DNA of 64,000 nt from contig JAIXMR010000103.1 in NCBI GenBank assembly GCA_025677835.1, forward strand, positions 1-64,000. The letters are read 5' to 3'. Source of the stretch: Sporodiniella umbellata. Its lineage: Eukaryota; Mucoromycota; Mucoromycetes; Mucorales; Rhizopodaceae. Of the stretch, positions 23,485-35,861 are shown piece after piece. The number at the start of each line of letters is the position of its first letter. The stretch's first letter is position 1. A program made the position numbers and the translations under genes. The notes under the pieces were generated by a model that was given only the letters and a program-made list of their open reading frames with translations, was not told the origin of the DNA and made no database searches.

Positions 23485-24394
23485 ATGGAAAACGACTCAA
23501 GCATTTCGATTGAAGGATCTTCAGAGCTCATTGTTAGGTTTTTTGGTACGCGTTTATTTATTGTTGAAGACAAAAAAGGGTGTAATTAAATGCCTTTTTT
23601 TTTCGGCAGAATGCAGCTTAATAAAGTAATAGTTTCTACTCTAAAGAAAGATTCTCATAGTTTCTATTGTAGCATTTTGTACCAAAGAGGCATCTATAAT
23701 GCTGAAGATTTTGAGTTAGCAGCTCAATATGGAATGAATACAATGATTACAATTAACGATGAGCTGAAAGAATACATCGACAAAATAATTCGGCAGTTAG
23801 AAGGTACGGAAATACAAAAGCGCACCTTAACTCAGTACTTCTATAGTTTGGCTAAAAAGCGACAGTGTATGTAAATGGGTAATTGTTATAAAAATGCTGG
23901 ACACCGAAGAGATAATTGAACGATGGCATTTTGATATTGTTGTGAAGGAGCCAGTACCAGCCGAAGAGGACACAGCCGAAAAGTAAAAAAAGAAAAAAAC
24001 AAAAAAAAACAGAACAAAACATACAACACCTACCAAAAGCATATAGATAAACTCATTTTCTTAGGAAAGAAGAGCTGAAAAAGCAATCGATCCGACAAAT
24101 CCAAGGTATTCTTAGACAAATTACAGCTAGCGTATCTTTTCTACCTGACTTAAAAGATGAATGTAAACTGATTACTGCTTACTGCATCTTTAATCACTCC
24201 TTTTTTTGTACGACTTAGGTACTTTCAAGGTGCTGGTATATGGAGATAAAGATATTGAAGCACCAGATGGTTGGGGAAATAGCCACCCGCATTTCATTGA
24301 GGGAGGAGGGCAGCACTTGAAACTGAAGCCTCTAACAACTGCGAAACATCAAGTTGTACCTTTTGTTGCTTACAAGATGGACGACAACTTATAA
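23485..24394 (+). CDS. MAD2: Spindle-assembly checkpoint protein MAD2 (HORMA domain)
   Basis: Six exons: 23485-23545, 23610-23625, 23673-23803, 23847-23982, 24065-24162, 24219-24394; 205 aa, the usual MAD2 length. At unattached kinetochores MAD2 changes shape to bind MAD1 and CDC20 and inhibits the APC/C. Conserved HORMA strings are SISIEGSSELIVRFF, ILYQRGIYNAEDF, RQLEVWLKSDSV, EEIIERWHFDIV, IRQIQGILRQITASVSFLPDL, and the safety-belt end DGWGNSHPHFI with FVAYKMDD. Exon 2 is a 16-nt micro-exon; without it the FFECSLINILYQ join loses frame. The stop is 130 bp from that of the convergent kinase gene. Confidence 0.95.
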
Positions 24395-24524
24395 CTTTTA
24401 ACATAATAACTGCATCTATTTATCTAAAAAGGTTTTTTTTTTTTTTTTGTTTTGCAATATTTTATTCATGACCTTGCCAATACAATAAGACTTGCTTTAT
24501 TGTGCACGTATTATACTTTTTTTT

Positions 24525-26637
24525 TTAAGAACTATGCTTTACAGAGGAAGAGCGACTTAACCAAGATCCAATCTTACCAGTCAAACGAGTAACTGACTTT
24601 TTGCGACTGTGGCGTGTCGGTGCTGCCAAAGATGCAGACCGTGTAATTTGAGGCACGGATCCGTGCGAAAGATTGTCTTTAGGCGGTACTGGAGGAGGGC
24701 TGTCCTGTCTCTCGCTTTCGTTATCACTCGTGTTTGTACTGCTAACATTGCCAGGTAAGGCAGGAACAGGCCCACTTGCTCTTTTATGTAAGGATTTTGA
24801 TGACTCTTTGCGCAGAATTGCTTTAGACAATTTCCTGAACAATGATTTGCTGCCTGGAGGAGGAGCATCTGAGCCAGCAGTTGCAACGGTATTAGGGTCT
24901 TCTGTATAAAGTGCAGGTGTAACTTGATTGATTTCAGATTCTGAAGAAGGGTGTGCTGATATAGCAGTGGGCACTTTTGTGGTCTCGATTGATGCTTGTT
25001 GCTGCTTTTCGTTAAGTTGAGGTATAGCAGGTATAGCAGGTATAGCAGGTATAGCGGGTACAGCGGGTACAGCAGGTATCTGGTTTTCAATGGGCAATTG
25101 ATGTTGTGATAATGAAGAACGAAGCCAGCGTTGTATGCGTGTTAAATAATTGGTGGATACAGCAGCAGACGCTTGTGCTACTGGCGTTTGATTGATAGGT
25201 ATATCGGTAAGTAGCCTATGATGACTATCATCTACAAGAGATGTTTGGCTTGCGGCAGCAGAAGATACCCCGCCTCCGATAGACTCACTTGAGCCTTTTC
25301 TGGACAAACTTCTTTTTAGGGACAAGGCGCGATGAGCAGCACCCTGCTCTTGAGAGGTCAATTTTTCAGAGGCTAGCCAGTAAAGCGAAATGTAAGAGTG
25401 GTAAGCAGCAGGTACAGACTGAGGACCGTCGTATATGATGTTATCGTTAATTTCTTGGTAGGAAAGAGGGGGTGTGGCCTTTCTAGAACGACAGTCAGAA
25501 ATGTGTCGCATAGCGCTTTGATACACAGGAGATTGGACAATTAGTGTGAGCTTCTTTTCGATGTCATCAACCTCGCCGAGATTAAATCCTTGGGACATCC
25601 TTTCAATGACTTTAAGGTCCAAGGGGAGTGTGATTGTTTTCCTGATAGGCATATAGTTTTTGATGATAGCTGCATCCTTGTTAATCCATGGATGATGCAC
25701 AATATCAGTCATAATAATTCTCTTTGCAGGGTCTGTAATAAATATTCTTGAGAGCAGATCTTTACATTCTTCACTAAGGTGAGAAGGGTAGTTGACAAAA
25801 CCCCTTTTGATTTTGTCATGCAAGCCAGGCATAGACTTGTCATCAAAAGGAACAGCGCCTGTTGCCATTACAAAGATAACGACTCCCAAGCTCCAAATAT
25901 CGATTTCTGGTCCATGATAGGGGTTAGCTTTCAAAAGTTCAGGCGCAGCAAAATAGAGTGAACCACAGTAAGTTGTCAACAATTTTTCGGGGCAAAACAT
26001 ATTGGACAAACCAAAGTCGATAATTTTGATTTGTCTTCCCGACTTGTCAATCATAATATTCTCAATTTTGAGGTCTCGATGCACAATCGAATTGCGATGC
26101 AAATAGTCAAGAGCACTAACTATCTGTCTTGAAAATAGCCGCGACCGTCTATCAGAGAGTCTTTGTCTCTTGACAATATAGTGAAGTAATTGGCCACCAC
26201 CGACGTAGTCCATCAGAATGTAGAAATAAGGTCCCTGAATCACGAGATCTTTCAGTCCGACAATGTTTGGGTGCTTGAGTACCATCATCATATGCGCCTC
26301 CCGAATGGTGCGCACTTCTCTGTTTTCTTCTCTTGCTTTTTCTCTGGCAATTTGTTGAGCGCTTTTACCGCTTGTATAAGATACCGAGTTAAACATTTGT
26401 AAGTCAGCTCGAGGTACTATCTTTACTGCAATCTAATCATGTTTAGAGTTTCTAACATTCTTCTCTAAGTGAAATTACCTTATCGTTTGTCACATTGTGT
26501 ACACCTAGCTTTACTTTGCCCATACTCCCTTTGCCCAAACTTTGCTGTAGCGTGTAATTTCCAATCATCTTGGCAGGTCCATTACGCTGCTCGTTAGAAG
26601 AGTTCTTCAGTACTCCCGGTTCTGGATCAGTTACCAT
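24525..26637 (-). CDS. KIN1/KIN2 (MARK/PAR-1) family Ser/Thr protein kinase without visible KA1 domain
   Basis: Two exons, 26637-26479 and 26432-24525; 688 aa. The kinase domain, roughly residues 25-310, has the Gly loop GKGSMGKVKLG, AVKIV with the ATP lysine, HRDLKIEN, DFGLSNMF, the activation segment LTTYCGSLYFAAPELL, and SLGVVIFVMATG. KIKRGFVNYPSHLSEECKDLLSRI is Kin1/Kin2 wording, and the following TLPLDLKVIERM region also matches Kin1. The tail is Ser/Pro-rich with a tandem Pro-Ala-Ile/Val repeat coded at about 25021-25078 and several basic-Ser sites. Kin1 kinases normally end in a membrane-binding KA1 domain; I see none before the stop. Family role: polarity, exocytosis and septation. 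The upstream ATG would add T-tract translation, so 26637 is preferred. Confidence 0.88.
25021..25078 (-). repeat. 9-bp coding tandem repeat (Pro-Ala-Ile/Val)
   Basis: About six near-identical units of GGTATAGCA (plus strand) inside the kinase tail. In frame on the minus strand they encode repeated Ile/Val-Pro-Ala. Such repeats change length easily, so copy number may differ between strains. Confidence 0.85.
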
Positions 26638-29163
26638 CTTGATATCAAAAAAAAAAGATGGAAGAAAAAAATTATTAAGAAAGAAAAAGCAAGAAATGAA
26701 TCTGCGTTTTAAAAACTCCTTGCCATCAAGTAGGTTACAGGCAGCTACCGTCACGGGTTAATTGTCTCAATTGAGAAAGACTTTGTTACTTTTATTTATT
26801 TATTTTTATTTACAGTGTGTACGGTTCCAATCAGCGGATTTCTAAATCCAATTTCTAAAAAAAATCAAGAAGCATGCCAAAAACGAGTAACTTAAAGTTT
26901 ATAACCAGCGTGTTTCTTAAAGCACAACTATTAACCTTTTAAAACATAAGGGGTTTGAAACTTTAGTATAGCTAAAATATTCATTTTGGATAACGCTTTC
27001 AATAAGAGCTTAGAGGGGTAAATCGTCTTTCTATTATATGTATTCAAAAGCGCCATTACATGTTTCAAAAATACATATATGCAAACTTTCGCTATTAAAT
27101 CCACCACATCTAAGCCGTTCTGACTACAAGCCTTAGTTACTCTAAAAGTTCAATTAAAGTGATTGGCGACGATTGAATTTCGTTTCCAATATCAACTAGT
27201 TAAAAAGCCACGACCTCTTTTCAGAAACGTTTTTTAATTCAGCTTAAAGCTTTTCAGAACTGAAATATTCAAGATGGCGCCCTGAGCTAGTGTCAGTCCT
27301 TTAAACCCCTTTTTCAGCTACAAAAAGTGCTCCCTGATACTACTATTTTCCTTTTTTGTTGCAAGTGCTTATGTAGTAGCTTCTTACGCTGGGGATACTA
27401 CGACCATAAGCTTAGAACCCAGATTTTTTTTTTTTTTTGAAAAAACTACAGGAGCCATCTCAGTGGTTGGAGTAGTTATTTTAGCGAGTTTCGTATGAAA
27501 ATATTGACTACAATATAATTTTCCTTCATACTAAGCGTGATATGAGCGATTCAAAAACCTGTAATTTTGCATTAATTCTACCATTATTTTTATTATTTTT
27601 GGTAAAGGATTGCCTTATAGGTGCAGAATGTCTGGTTGGATTTTTAAATTTACCAACTAGTGCTTTATGTTCTGTATGCGCTGGATATTTATAAACACAA
27701 GTATCCTCTTAAGCGTATAGAGTTCTGTCACAGCTAGTAGCACAAGCCCTTTTTTTCTGTCACTCGAACAAAATCTGACTAGCCCCGTTTACATACTCTC
27801 TAGATATATACCATATTTTCTTTCTTTCTCTTGCGTATAGTAATTTTTTTTAAAAGAAACTTAGTTTGTTGCTTAAGGATCAATCACAAAAGATAAAGCT
27901 GAAAATAAAAATCATCCTATTTCAATTAATTGGCACTCGTTCATTAAATTAAATACAATTACAAAAAAAAAACTGAAATACACAAGTACAAAATCAAGCA
28001 TGAGCGTTGATGCAATATGTATATATAGTTAATATGAATATGACAATATCTAACTATTAGTCCACTTCAAATCGAAAAAGTAATTGGGCCCCAAATGATC
28101 AGAGTACGACTGTGATAAATACAAACCACACATAGCAAATGAATACTATGCTCTTAAGAAAAGGCTTTTATGACTATTGTCTATAAAAAACGAAAACTAC
28201 CGTAGACTATAATTTTTGGCATCTTCTATCGATATAGATTTTATAGCTACTCAATGCTCGAATAGTAAATGATAGTCTATTATAATGCTAGATAGCTGAG
28301 CTCGTTTTACTACAATCTACTCAGTAAAAATGACAAATAGACATCCCTTTTTTCGTGATACGCTTTTGCTATTTAGAAGCTTTGTCTATCTAGATCATTG
28401 CTAAGCTTACACCTTTTTTTTTTTTTGAAGTATAGTGTCGAGAGCCTTTCAAGGGTATACAGAAAGCTTCAATATATCCCTGTGTAAAAACCAAAAGTCA
28501 GACAATATAACAAAGGGTTTTCTATAGAAGCTAAACATAAATATGAAAAAGAATGTTAACACTATCCACTAAAGTCTATGGGTCTTTTACTGAAAAACTA
28601 CACACAGCCTTTTCTCAATTAAGATATTCGGCTCGTGGAACAGAAAAATCTAGGAACTCACTTGAAAAAAGGAAACTCGAAATGCAAACCTATTGCTTTT
28701 TATATAGTCGTATTATGAAAGTACTGAAAGATAAACCAAAAAAAGAAAAAGAAAAAGAAAAGGAGTATACTGATAGAAAGCGACGGTTTCAAAAAGGGAG
28801 ATGTTTCGGTTCATAAAACCGGTTTGTAAGAGGCAAGCAAAAGAACACCGCACGTTGCTTTATTTTTTAAAATGGCCTAAATATGAAGACATTCATCCAA
28901 CATGTGTCAGTTTTCATGCTTATTAGTTGCTCCAAATATATATACATGTCACAAACGGATCCCCATATTCCCTTTTAAAGGTAATTCGTCTATGGGTGCA
29001 ATAAGCTTAAAGCCTTTCGCTTTTACAGCTGTCAAACAGTATCATACAAAACTTCCATGTAGTATAGACTGTATTTACGAACATACAAACAAAAAAACTG
29101 AAGCAATACAAAAAACTGACAGCAAACGTTTGTTCTTTTTTCCTTTATTTTTTTTTTAAAAAC
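26638..29163. other. Long intergenic stretch, no supported gene
   Basis: About 2.5 kb between the kinase promoter and the ERV25 stop. Plus-strand frames at 28553-28816 and 28902-29159 have Lys/Glu- or Phe-rich content from homopolymers and no family match, and I leave them out. T-tract at 27423-27438. No repeat termini or RNA-gene boxes recognised. Confidence 0.4.
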
Positions 29164-30006
29164 CTAGTCAATCAATCTCTTTCTCTTAAAAAAGCGACGC
29201 AAATATAATACTTGCCAGGTACCAAGTCCAAAGAGCGTAACCAAAGACATTGTACTAAACCATTTGACTCTTTCATTGGTTGATTCTACAAGGAGAGTAA
29301 GCTATTACGTTTCTTTTTTTTTTTTAAAAAAAAGTTTACCGTTGGTGTCTCTCAGTTTAGCCTCACGTTGCTTTAAAAAGTTCATTTCTCCTACAATCTC
29401 GCTTACAACTGTTTCCAACTTGCGGAGCTCAAGTTCAAGAGGGCTTAACTTTTCAACACTAGCAATCTGTTTAAAATCAGTAGCCTCAGCTCCAATACTA
29501 AATTGCAATTCAACTGAGCGCTTGTACTGAGGTCCTTCTTTGAAGTCTATTATTGTCGTTAGCAAGCTTGACACAAAAACAAGATTGCCCTTTCTTTGAG
29601 TACCTTTATCCAAAATGTTCTCAACGCAAATAAACACTTCTCCTTCTTTATTAGTGGTGAAAGCGTTGCGAAGTTCGCCTGAGATGTGTTCTTTCTTTAC
29701 ATAAATGTTGGCTGGTTCGCTGTCATCTTCAATCTAGGGTGAACGTCAGCTTTACTGGTTTTTTTTTTTGTATTTTCTTTAGAGAAAGTTCTCATCGTTT
29801 TTTACCCGAATATTAACACGCTGGTTATAACCCTCCCCGACATTGAGAACCGCCAAAACCAAAGTATCCTTAGCCACGTATTGACTGAAGCATTTGGTTC
29901 CTTCTTCGGCAAGCTCAGGCTTTACAGCTCTTAATTCGAAATGAACAGCGTTGGTAACAGCACAAAACACTGTCGCTAAAAGCAATGCAATAGTTGACAG
30001 ATTCAT
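29164..30006 (-). CDS. ERV25: p24-family cargo receptor, ERV25 (p24-delta) type
   Basis: Exons 30006-29806, 29733-29340, 29285-29164; 238 aa. Signal peptide [20 protein letters not shown], then a GOLD domain ([57 protein letters not shown]), a coiled-coil ([35 protein letters not shown]), one membrane helix ([20 protein letters not shown]) and a cytosolic tail [12 protein letters not shown]. The FF pair binds COPII and the basic motif binds COPI, as in p24-delta proteins cycling between ER and Golgi. The donor at 29805 removes an in-frame stop. It is head-to-head with ALG13, 141 bp apart. Confidence 0.92.
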
Positions 30007-30147
30007 TTTGCTCTCTTTTTTTTAACGAGAATAAAATAAAATAAAAGGCGATTTGCGTGCGGCTCTCTCATTGATTAAAATGTATTAAACGGAGTTTTTT
30101 TTTTTTTTTGCTTTTGTTTTGTTATTTTTTTTATTTCTCTTGCTTCA
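30007..30147. promoter_or_regulatory. Short bidirectional promoter between ERV25 and ALG13
   Basis: Only 141 bp separate the two start codons, so both genes must be driven from this T-rich spacer or from sequence within each other. Both products act at the ER, so shared control is plausible but unproven. Confidence 0.5.
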
Positions 30148-30747
30148 ATGTCAGTGTTTGTAACCGTAGGCTCTACAGGGTTTGATGAGTTAATATATGA
30201 GACCACAAAGCACGAGTTTTTGGATAATCTATCGCGTCTAAACATCAAACGAGTTGTATTTCAATATGGTACCTCTGAACCTGTATTTTTTGAAAACATT
30301 CAGGCCTATGAAGGGTCAACAATGCAAGTAGAAGGGTATAAATACAAACCATCAACGACGAATGACATCTTGGAAGCAAATATAGTAATTAGCCATGCAG
30401 GTAAACGGGCTAGATAAACGCTTTTTTTGATTTCAAATTTGGGTAGGGTCAGGAACCATGCTCCAAGTACTTCGATTGGGGGACAGAAAGCTAATCATGG
30501 TTGTCAACAAATCGCTACTAGATAATCATCAACTTGAGCTTGCGGAAACAATGCATAAGAAAAAATACGCTATTTGTAGCGACATAAGGTAGCAATCAGG
30601 CTCATAAACTGAGATTTAATGTAGTTTCTTATTTTTAGTGACTTGGGCTTTACAATTCAAAGCATTCAGCAGTTTATACCTAAAGCTTTTCCAAAAGCAA
30701 ATAGCAAAATATTTAAAAATACTGTTGATAGTCATATGGGCTTTTAG
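30148..30747 (+). CDS. ALG13: ALG13, catalytic subunit of UDP-GlcNAc transferase
   Basis: Exons 30148-30400, 30447-30588, 30639-30747; 167 aa. With its membrane partner Alg14 this enzyme adds the second GlcNAc to dolichol-PP-GlcNAc on the cytosolic ER face, the second step of N-glycan assembly. It is the GT28 C-terminal domain alone, as in yeast: [16 protein letters not shown] at the start, [32 protein letters not shown] (UDP-GlcNAc-binding loop, split by intron 1) and [16 protein letters not shown]. Alg14 is not in the window. The start sits just after a T-tract and is the only sensible ATG. Confidence 0.94.
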
Positions 30748-31494
30748 AGTATTTTGATCATCTACGTAAACCTTAATATGCTAAGGCTATTGTCCGTTTC
30801 ATTGAGTTATTTATAACGCTAAATACCATGGTACATTGTTTGCATTTAGCTGCTACTGTAATCTAGCTTCACCTAAAACATAAAAAAGGGCTGTTTTTTA
30901 AAAATCTGAAATAAGCAAAAGGTCCACATACTTCTTTATTATCATTGAAAATGTTATTTATTTGGAAGCTTTAACAAAAAAAAAAGAGGGGCTAAGGTGT
31001 GAATGAAATATAACATGTGACCAATAGGTTGGGGTTAAGCAATAAGGTTTATTAAAAACAGTAGCAAGATTGAGATAATAAAAAGATATAACCTATAAAT
31101 TGAGTAGCATAGTGTTGTAACAGTTTACTGTTCAGCAAATTTTACACAAACGTATATATAATAAATAGTAACTGCTAAGCGAGCCGTCTTATAGCGATAC
31201 TCAAAATAATGAGAGCTAGGGGCTAAATTTTGTTTTATATGCTTTACGAAAGGATACGTTAATATCTTTCAAAAAAAAAAAAAAAACGCTTTGTACTACT
31301 CTTTACGACACTAGTTGCCCAATTGAATAAGCTTTTGGATAAGACGCGATATAGCGAATACAATATATCAGAACCGATATGTGTGAGTTTCTTTTATTAT
31401 TTTATACATTATTGAAAAAAGATACACCTTGGTCTAAATGACTGTGAATCTAGGTATAATATGTGAACTAAAAGAGTACGATACGAATAGATGA
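30748..31494. other. Intergenic between ALG13 and PMC1-type ATPase (3' ends)
   Basis: About 750 bp between two convergent genes, so it should hold both 3' UTRs. AT-rich with A-tracts at 30976-30985 and 31271-31285. No open frame or repeat of note. Confidence 0.5.
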
Positions 31495-34400
31495 CTATTC
31501 TTTCCATGACAAACGTTCATTTCCAGCAACATACACTGAGGTTTCTGTGGTCTGATTTCCGCCTAAATACTTTTGGCGCGTAACAGGGTTAAGAAATAGA
31601 CAGCCAAACAACTCATCTGGAATCATACGTATGGCTGCACCGATTGGTAGTGACATAAACCCTATAATAATAGATATGCACCAGTGTACACTATCCAAAC
31701 CAACTACTTGAAAAGCAGTTCCTCCAAATTGAACAATTATACATTGTCCAATGACGCATATAAAAAAAATGCCAATAAAAAACTTGTTGGCAAATATGTT
31801 TTTAAAAACGTTTAGCTTGTTGTCAATTCGCCGACAACTATAGTAACGATGTTGATGAGTCTTTGTTATCGTATATGGAGCGCAACTTACTTGATTTCAT
31901 TAAAAATTTGACAGAAAACAAAAGTGTTGAAAACAATGGTTTGTAAAACAACACTTTCTGTAGGGTAGTGAAGTATATTGCTATAGAGAAGCACTAGAGT
32001 TACTGTAATTTGAAAAATAGCTTGACCAATGATGACTTTCCACATTCTGAAGGTAATCAGAGGAGCAGATCGAGGTTCTGGGTTGCGGTCTAATAACTCA
32101 GGAGTAGGCGGGTCTGTAGCTAGCGCAAGGGCGGCAAAAGTATCCATGATCAAATTAACCCATAGAAGCTGTACTGCAGTCAACACTGACTTTTGGCTTG
32201 TACTAGCCACAGCAGAAATGAAGGTAAGTGCAACAGCTGTTATATTTACGGTTAACTGAAATTCCAAGAATTTTTTGACAGAATCATTGACGCAACGGCC
32301 CCACATAATGGCTCGAACAATACTTGAGAAGTTATCGTCCATTAGTATAATACTAGAAGCTTCTTTTGCCACTTCTGTACCAGCAATACCCATACTGAAC
32401 CCTACATCGGCAGCTTTGAGTGCTGGGCCATCATTGGTTCCATCGCCGGTAACTGCTACAATATCACCCAGCTCCCGAAGGCGACTAACTAATATACGTT
32501 TGTCTTCTGGACTTGACCGAGCTAAAACCTGAAGACGGGGCAAAACGCTATCCATTTCTGACGAAGATAGCTTTCGAAATACAGCGCCTTCCATTACCTC
32601 GCCTCCTGGTGTGTAAATTCCACACTTCTTTGCTATGCTTTTGGCAGTGACCAAATTGTCTCCAGTTACCATACGAACAAATACACCTGCGCGCTGACAC
32701 GCTTTTACCGCTTCTGTTACACCCTGTCTCAAAGGATCTTCAATACCAACAACCCCTAGAAAAGTAAAGTTACAGCCTTGTACCAAATCGTCGTAAGAAA
32801 CGCTTTCTTTCTCGTATTCTTTTGGAGGCCATTGGTCAAAATCTTTGTATGCAATACTGATAGTACGCAAGCTTTGTGAAGCATACTTTTGTATAGTTTT
32901 TTCAATTCGCTGACGATCTTCTTGTTCCAACTCCTTTGCATGGGACTTTTCTAAGGATAAGACCAATGAGCAAAGATTTAAGACAATTTCAGAAGCCCCC
33001 TTAACATGCATTCTGTAAACTGTATTTTTCTTTGAATTTAGAGTCTTTATGATGGTCGCCATTGTTTTGCGCTCCGAGCTGAAAGGATATGTTTTTTCCA
33101 TAGGCCATTGTGCTCTCAATATATGATATCGTTTAGCCTGTGTGTCACAGCAAAATTGAAGAAGAGCTATCTCTGTTTTGTTCCCAACAAATGAGGTTTC
33201 ATTGTTTTCATTTTCCACTTCAAATGCACTAGTGTTTACCGCAATAGATTGATGTAGCAAATGAAGGGCTTCTTTTGGCACGTGCTCAAAAACTTTGCAT
33301 ATCGAAACGGCTTCTTGAGAATCTTTTGAAAACTTAAAACTACTGCCAAGAGTACCAGCTACTACAGTCATCTTGTTTTGAGTGAGAGTCCCAGTTTTGT
33401 CGGAGCAAATTGTCGTAGCATTTCCCATAGTTTCGCATGCAGATAAGACTCGTACTAAATTATTGTCTTTGAGCATACGTTGAGTAGCATAGGCAAGGGC
33501 TGAAAAGTTACGTTAGCTTACTATCTTTTTTAAAAGAAGTTTTGGACTTTTTTTACCAACATACCTAAAGTGACAGCTAAAGGTAGACCCTCAGGAACAG
33601 CAACAACCACTATTGTAACAACAACAATCAAAATTTTCATGATATCCAATACAATTGCTGATGGTTGATCGGGAATGCCATTTCTCCAGCTGATGAAATA
33701 TTGGATTAAAAGTACAATGAGCATTAGAAGCCCAGCAGCAGAGCCTAGTTTAGCAATTGTCTCAGCCAAATCGTTGAGCTTTTCTTGTAGTGGGGTACTC
33801 TCAGTCTCAGAACGAAGGGCCATCATAGTACGTCCATGGTAAGAATGCTTTCCCACTCCAGTAACAAGATATTTGCCTATACCTTCAATGACCTTTGAGC
33901 CTGATATTAAGAACGGATCAGACAAATGGGCATTGTTTGCATCTTTATTTGCTTCTTTTTCACATCTGTCTAATGTATTTTTGTGTATGGAGTCGGATTC
34001 TCCTGTTGCTGCAGATTCATCACATTTAAGATCGTGTCCTTCGATATACAACCCATCTACCGGAACAATATCTCCAGGTTCTAGGTGCAGTATATCGCCT
34101 ACTTGGATATCGTGAATAGATATTTGAGTCATTATTGAATTTCTTGTAGCCTATGACAGTTACTCATCTAAGCTTTTTACCTTATATCAATACAAATACT
34201 TACTTTGATAACCCTATCTTCTTTTTTTGCGTTTAAGCTTTGAAACTGTTTCTCTTTTTGGTAGTCGTTTACACTTCCCACTAGTACTACCAACAAAATA
34301 GCTACTATAATTGCCACGCCCTCTACCCATTTTACACCAGGGATTTTGTTTCCCAGTATATCATATTCAGGAACTGCAATATCCTCATAAAGTCCAACGC

Positions 34401-34993
34401 TTAGTGAAACCACAGCTGCAATTGCCAATAGGATCTACAAAAGAAAGTTAAATTAAAAAACAAAAGCAAACAAATGTATATGTATATGTATATACAAGTG
34501 TCTTGTCTTGAAACGCTAACCACATTAACTGGAATATATTTTTTGAACTGATTTTTGGAAGCATGTTTGGACCAAACACATTTGTTCTTTGAGGAAATAA
34601 CGTTTGGATATTTGCTGATGTATTCGTGCAATTCGCTGACTGTCTTCTGTTCTCTCCTAGATCTTTTTCTGAAGTGCTATTTTCCTCCATGACTTGTTTT
34701 AATGAAATTGGCTGATGATTTATATAGGGCATAAGCCCAATTTTTAGGTCGACGTGAAGTCCTTTTGCGACGCCTTTCACATCTTGGTAATCGCGTAATA
34801 AGCTCATATTTTTTGGGTCAACTAAGGCTTCTAATTGCTCGGCAGTAAAAGCAAATGGATTTGTAGGGTTTTGGTGATATTCCCTGCATTTTCTGAGGTC
34901 AATGTGTACTTCGTCCGACTTGGTAGGTGTGGTGGAAATCAATGTAGGGTTTTCACTTAATATTACGCTTGAAATCTGTTTACTTTCTGCCAT
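31495..34993 (-). CDS. PMC1: P-type Ca2+-ATPase, PMC1/PMCA family (P2B)
   Basis: Five exons: 34993-34496, 34434-34204, 34150-33565, 33499-31891, 31837-31495; 1088 aa. It pumps Ca2+ out of the cytosol, in fungi usually into the vacuole. Signatures: VGDILHLEPGDIVPVDG and ATGES (actuator), VAVPEGLPLAVTLALAYATQ (M4 with the Ca2+-site Glu), CSDKTGTLTQNKM (phosphorylated Asp), MVTGDNLVTAKSIAKKCGI, VTGDGTNDGPALKAADVGFSMG, then C-terminal membrane helices ending GIGxxx-type IGAAIRMIPDE. About 25 residues follow the last helices after LGGNQ, so there is no long C-terminal calmodulin region as in animal PMCAs; the N-terminal 160 residues may serve regulation. The start at 34993 excludes T-tract translation upstream. 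Confidence 0.93.
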
Positions 34994-35861
34994 GCTTCTT
35001 GAGTCTTTTTTTTTTTCAGGAAGAAATAAAAAGTAGAGCACAAAAATTGAATTTATAGAAACTCTTTGTACAAACAGAGAAAAAAAAAGGGATAATGAAA
35101 AAAGGGGTAAAACTGGCAAGAGAAAATACATAATGGGTAAATGAATTGTTCTTTTATGCTAATTTACTAAAAAGATTTCTTACTTCAATGAACGCATAAC
35201 GATTGTATATTTTACACTTATAGCAAATGGGCTTAGGATCAACTTGAGAGCCCATTGACCGTCTTTACATAAAATTAGGTGTCTCTATTTATTGAACAAA
35301 GATATATATATACATGTATATAAATAAGAATTAATAGCTACATCAACTTGGTTTAAATCGAAAAGAAGATACAATTACGGTATTAAAAAAAACTGAAGAG
35401 CTCTGACCGGCAGCTCAATTTGTGGGTGAAACCAGCCACAATGATAGAAATGAACAGAAAGCCAAACTTACAGAAAGTCGATTTGCAGAAAGCTGATTTG
35501 TTCTTTCGCATTGGCGCCAGGCTTGGAAATACTTGATATCTGTTTATATCCTGCATCCCTCAATTTCTCCTAGCATGCTACCGAAAGTGTTTGTACGCAC
35601 ACTTGTTTTAACCTTTTAAATTGAAATTCAAATCTATGCAACCACCTATTTCAAAGTCCCTATTTTACTGAAAATAAATGATAACCAGTACTGAAGTAGT
35701 AGTAATTGTATGATTTCTTTTATAGCTATATGCGGACACAAAACAAAAAAGCGGCTATTTAATATTCTATAATAGGCATCTTGTTGTGATTCCTATCTAC
35801 AGTAAAAGCATTCTTCAAGCACCTCTTTTAATTTTTCACCCTTTCTTCTCTATAGACAAAA
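34994..35861. other. Intergenic, divergent promoters of PMC1 and myosin light chain
   Basis: About 870 bp between diverging start codons. AT-rich, with T-tract just upstream of the ATPase start (35008-35017). No frame or known site identified. Confidence 0.45.

Noticed and set aside
28553..29159. Two plus-strand frames upstream of ERV25
   Set aside because: Lys/Glu repeats and Phe-rich ends from homopolymers; no homology or splice signals.
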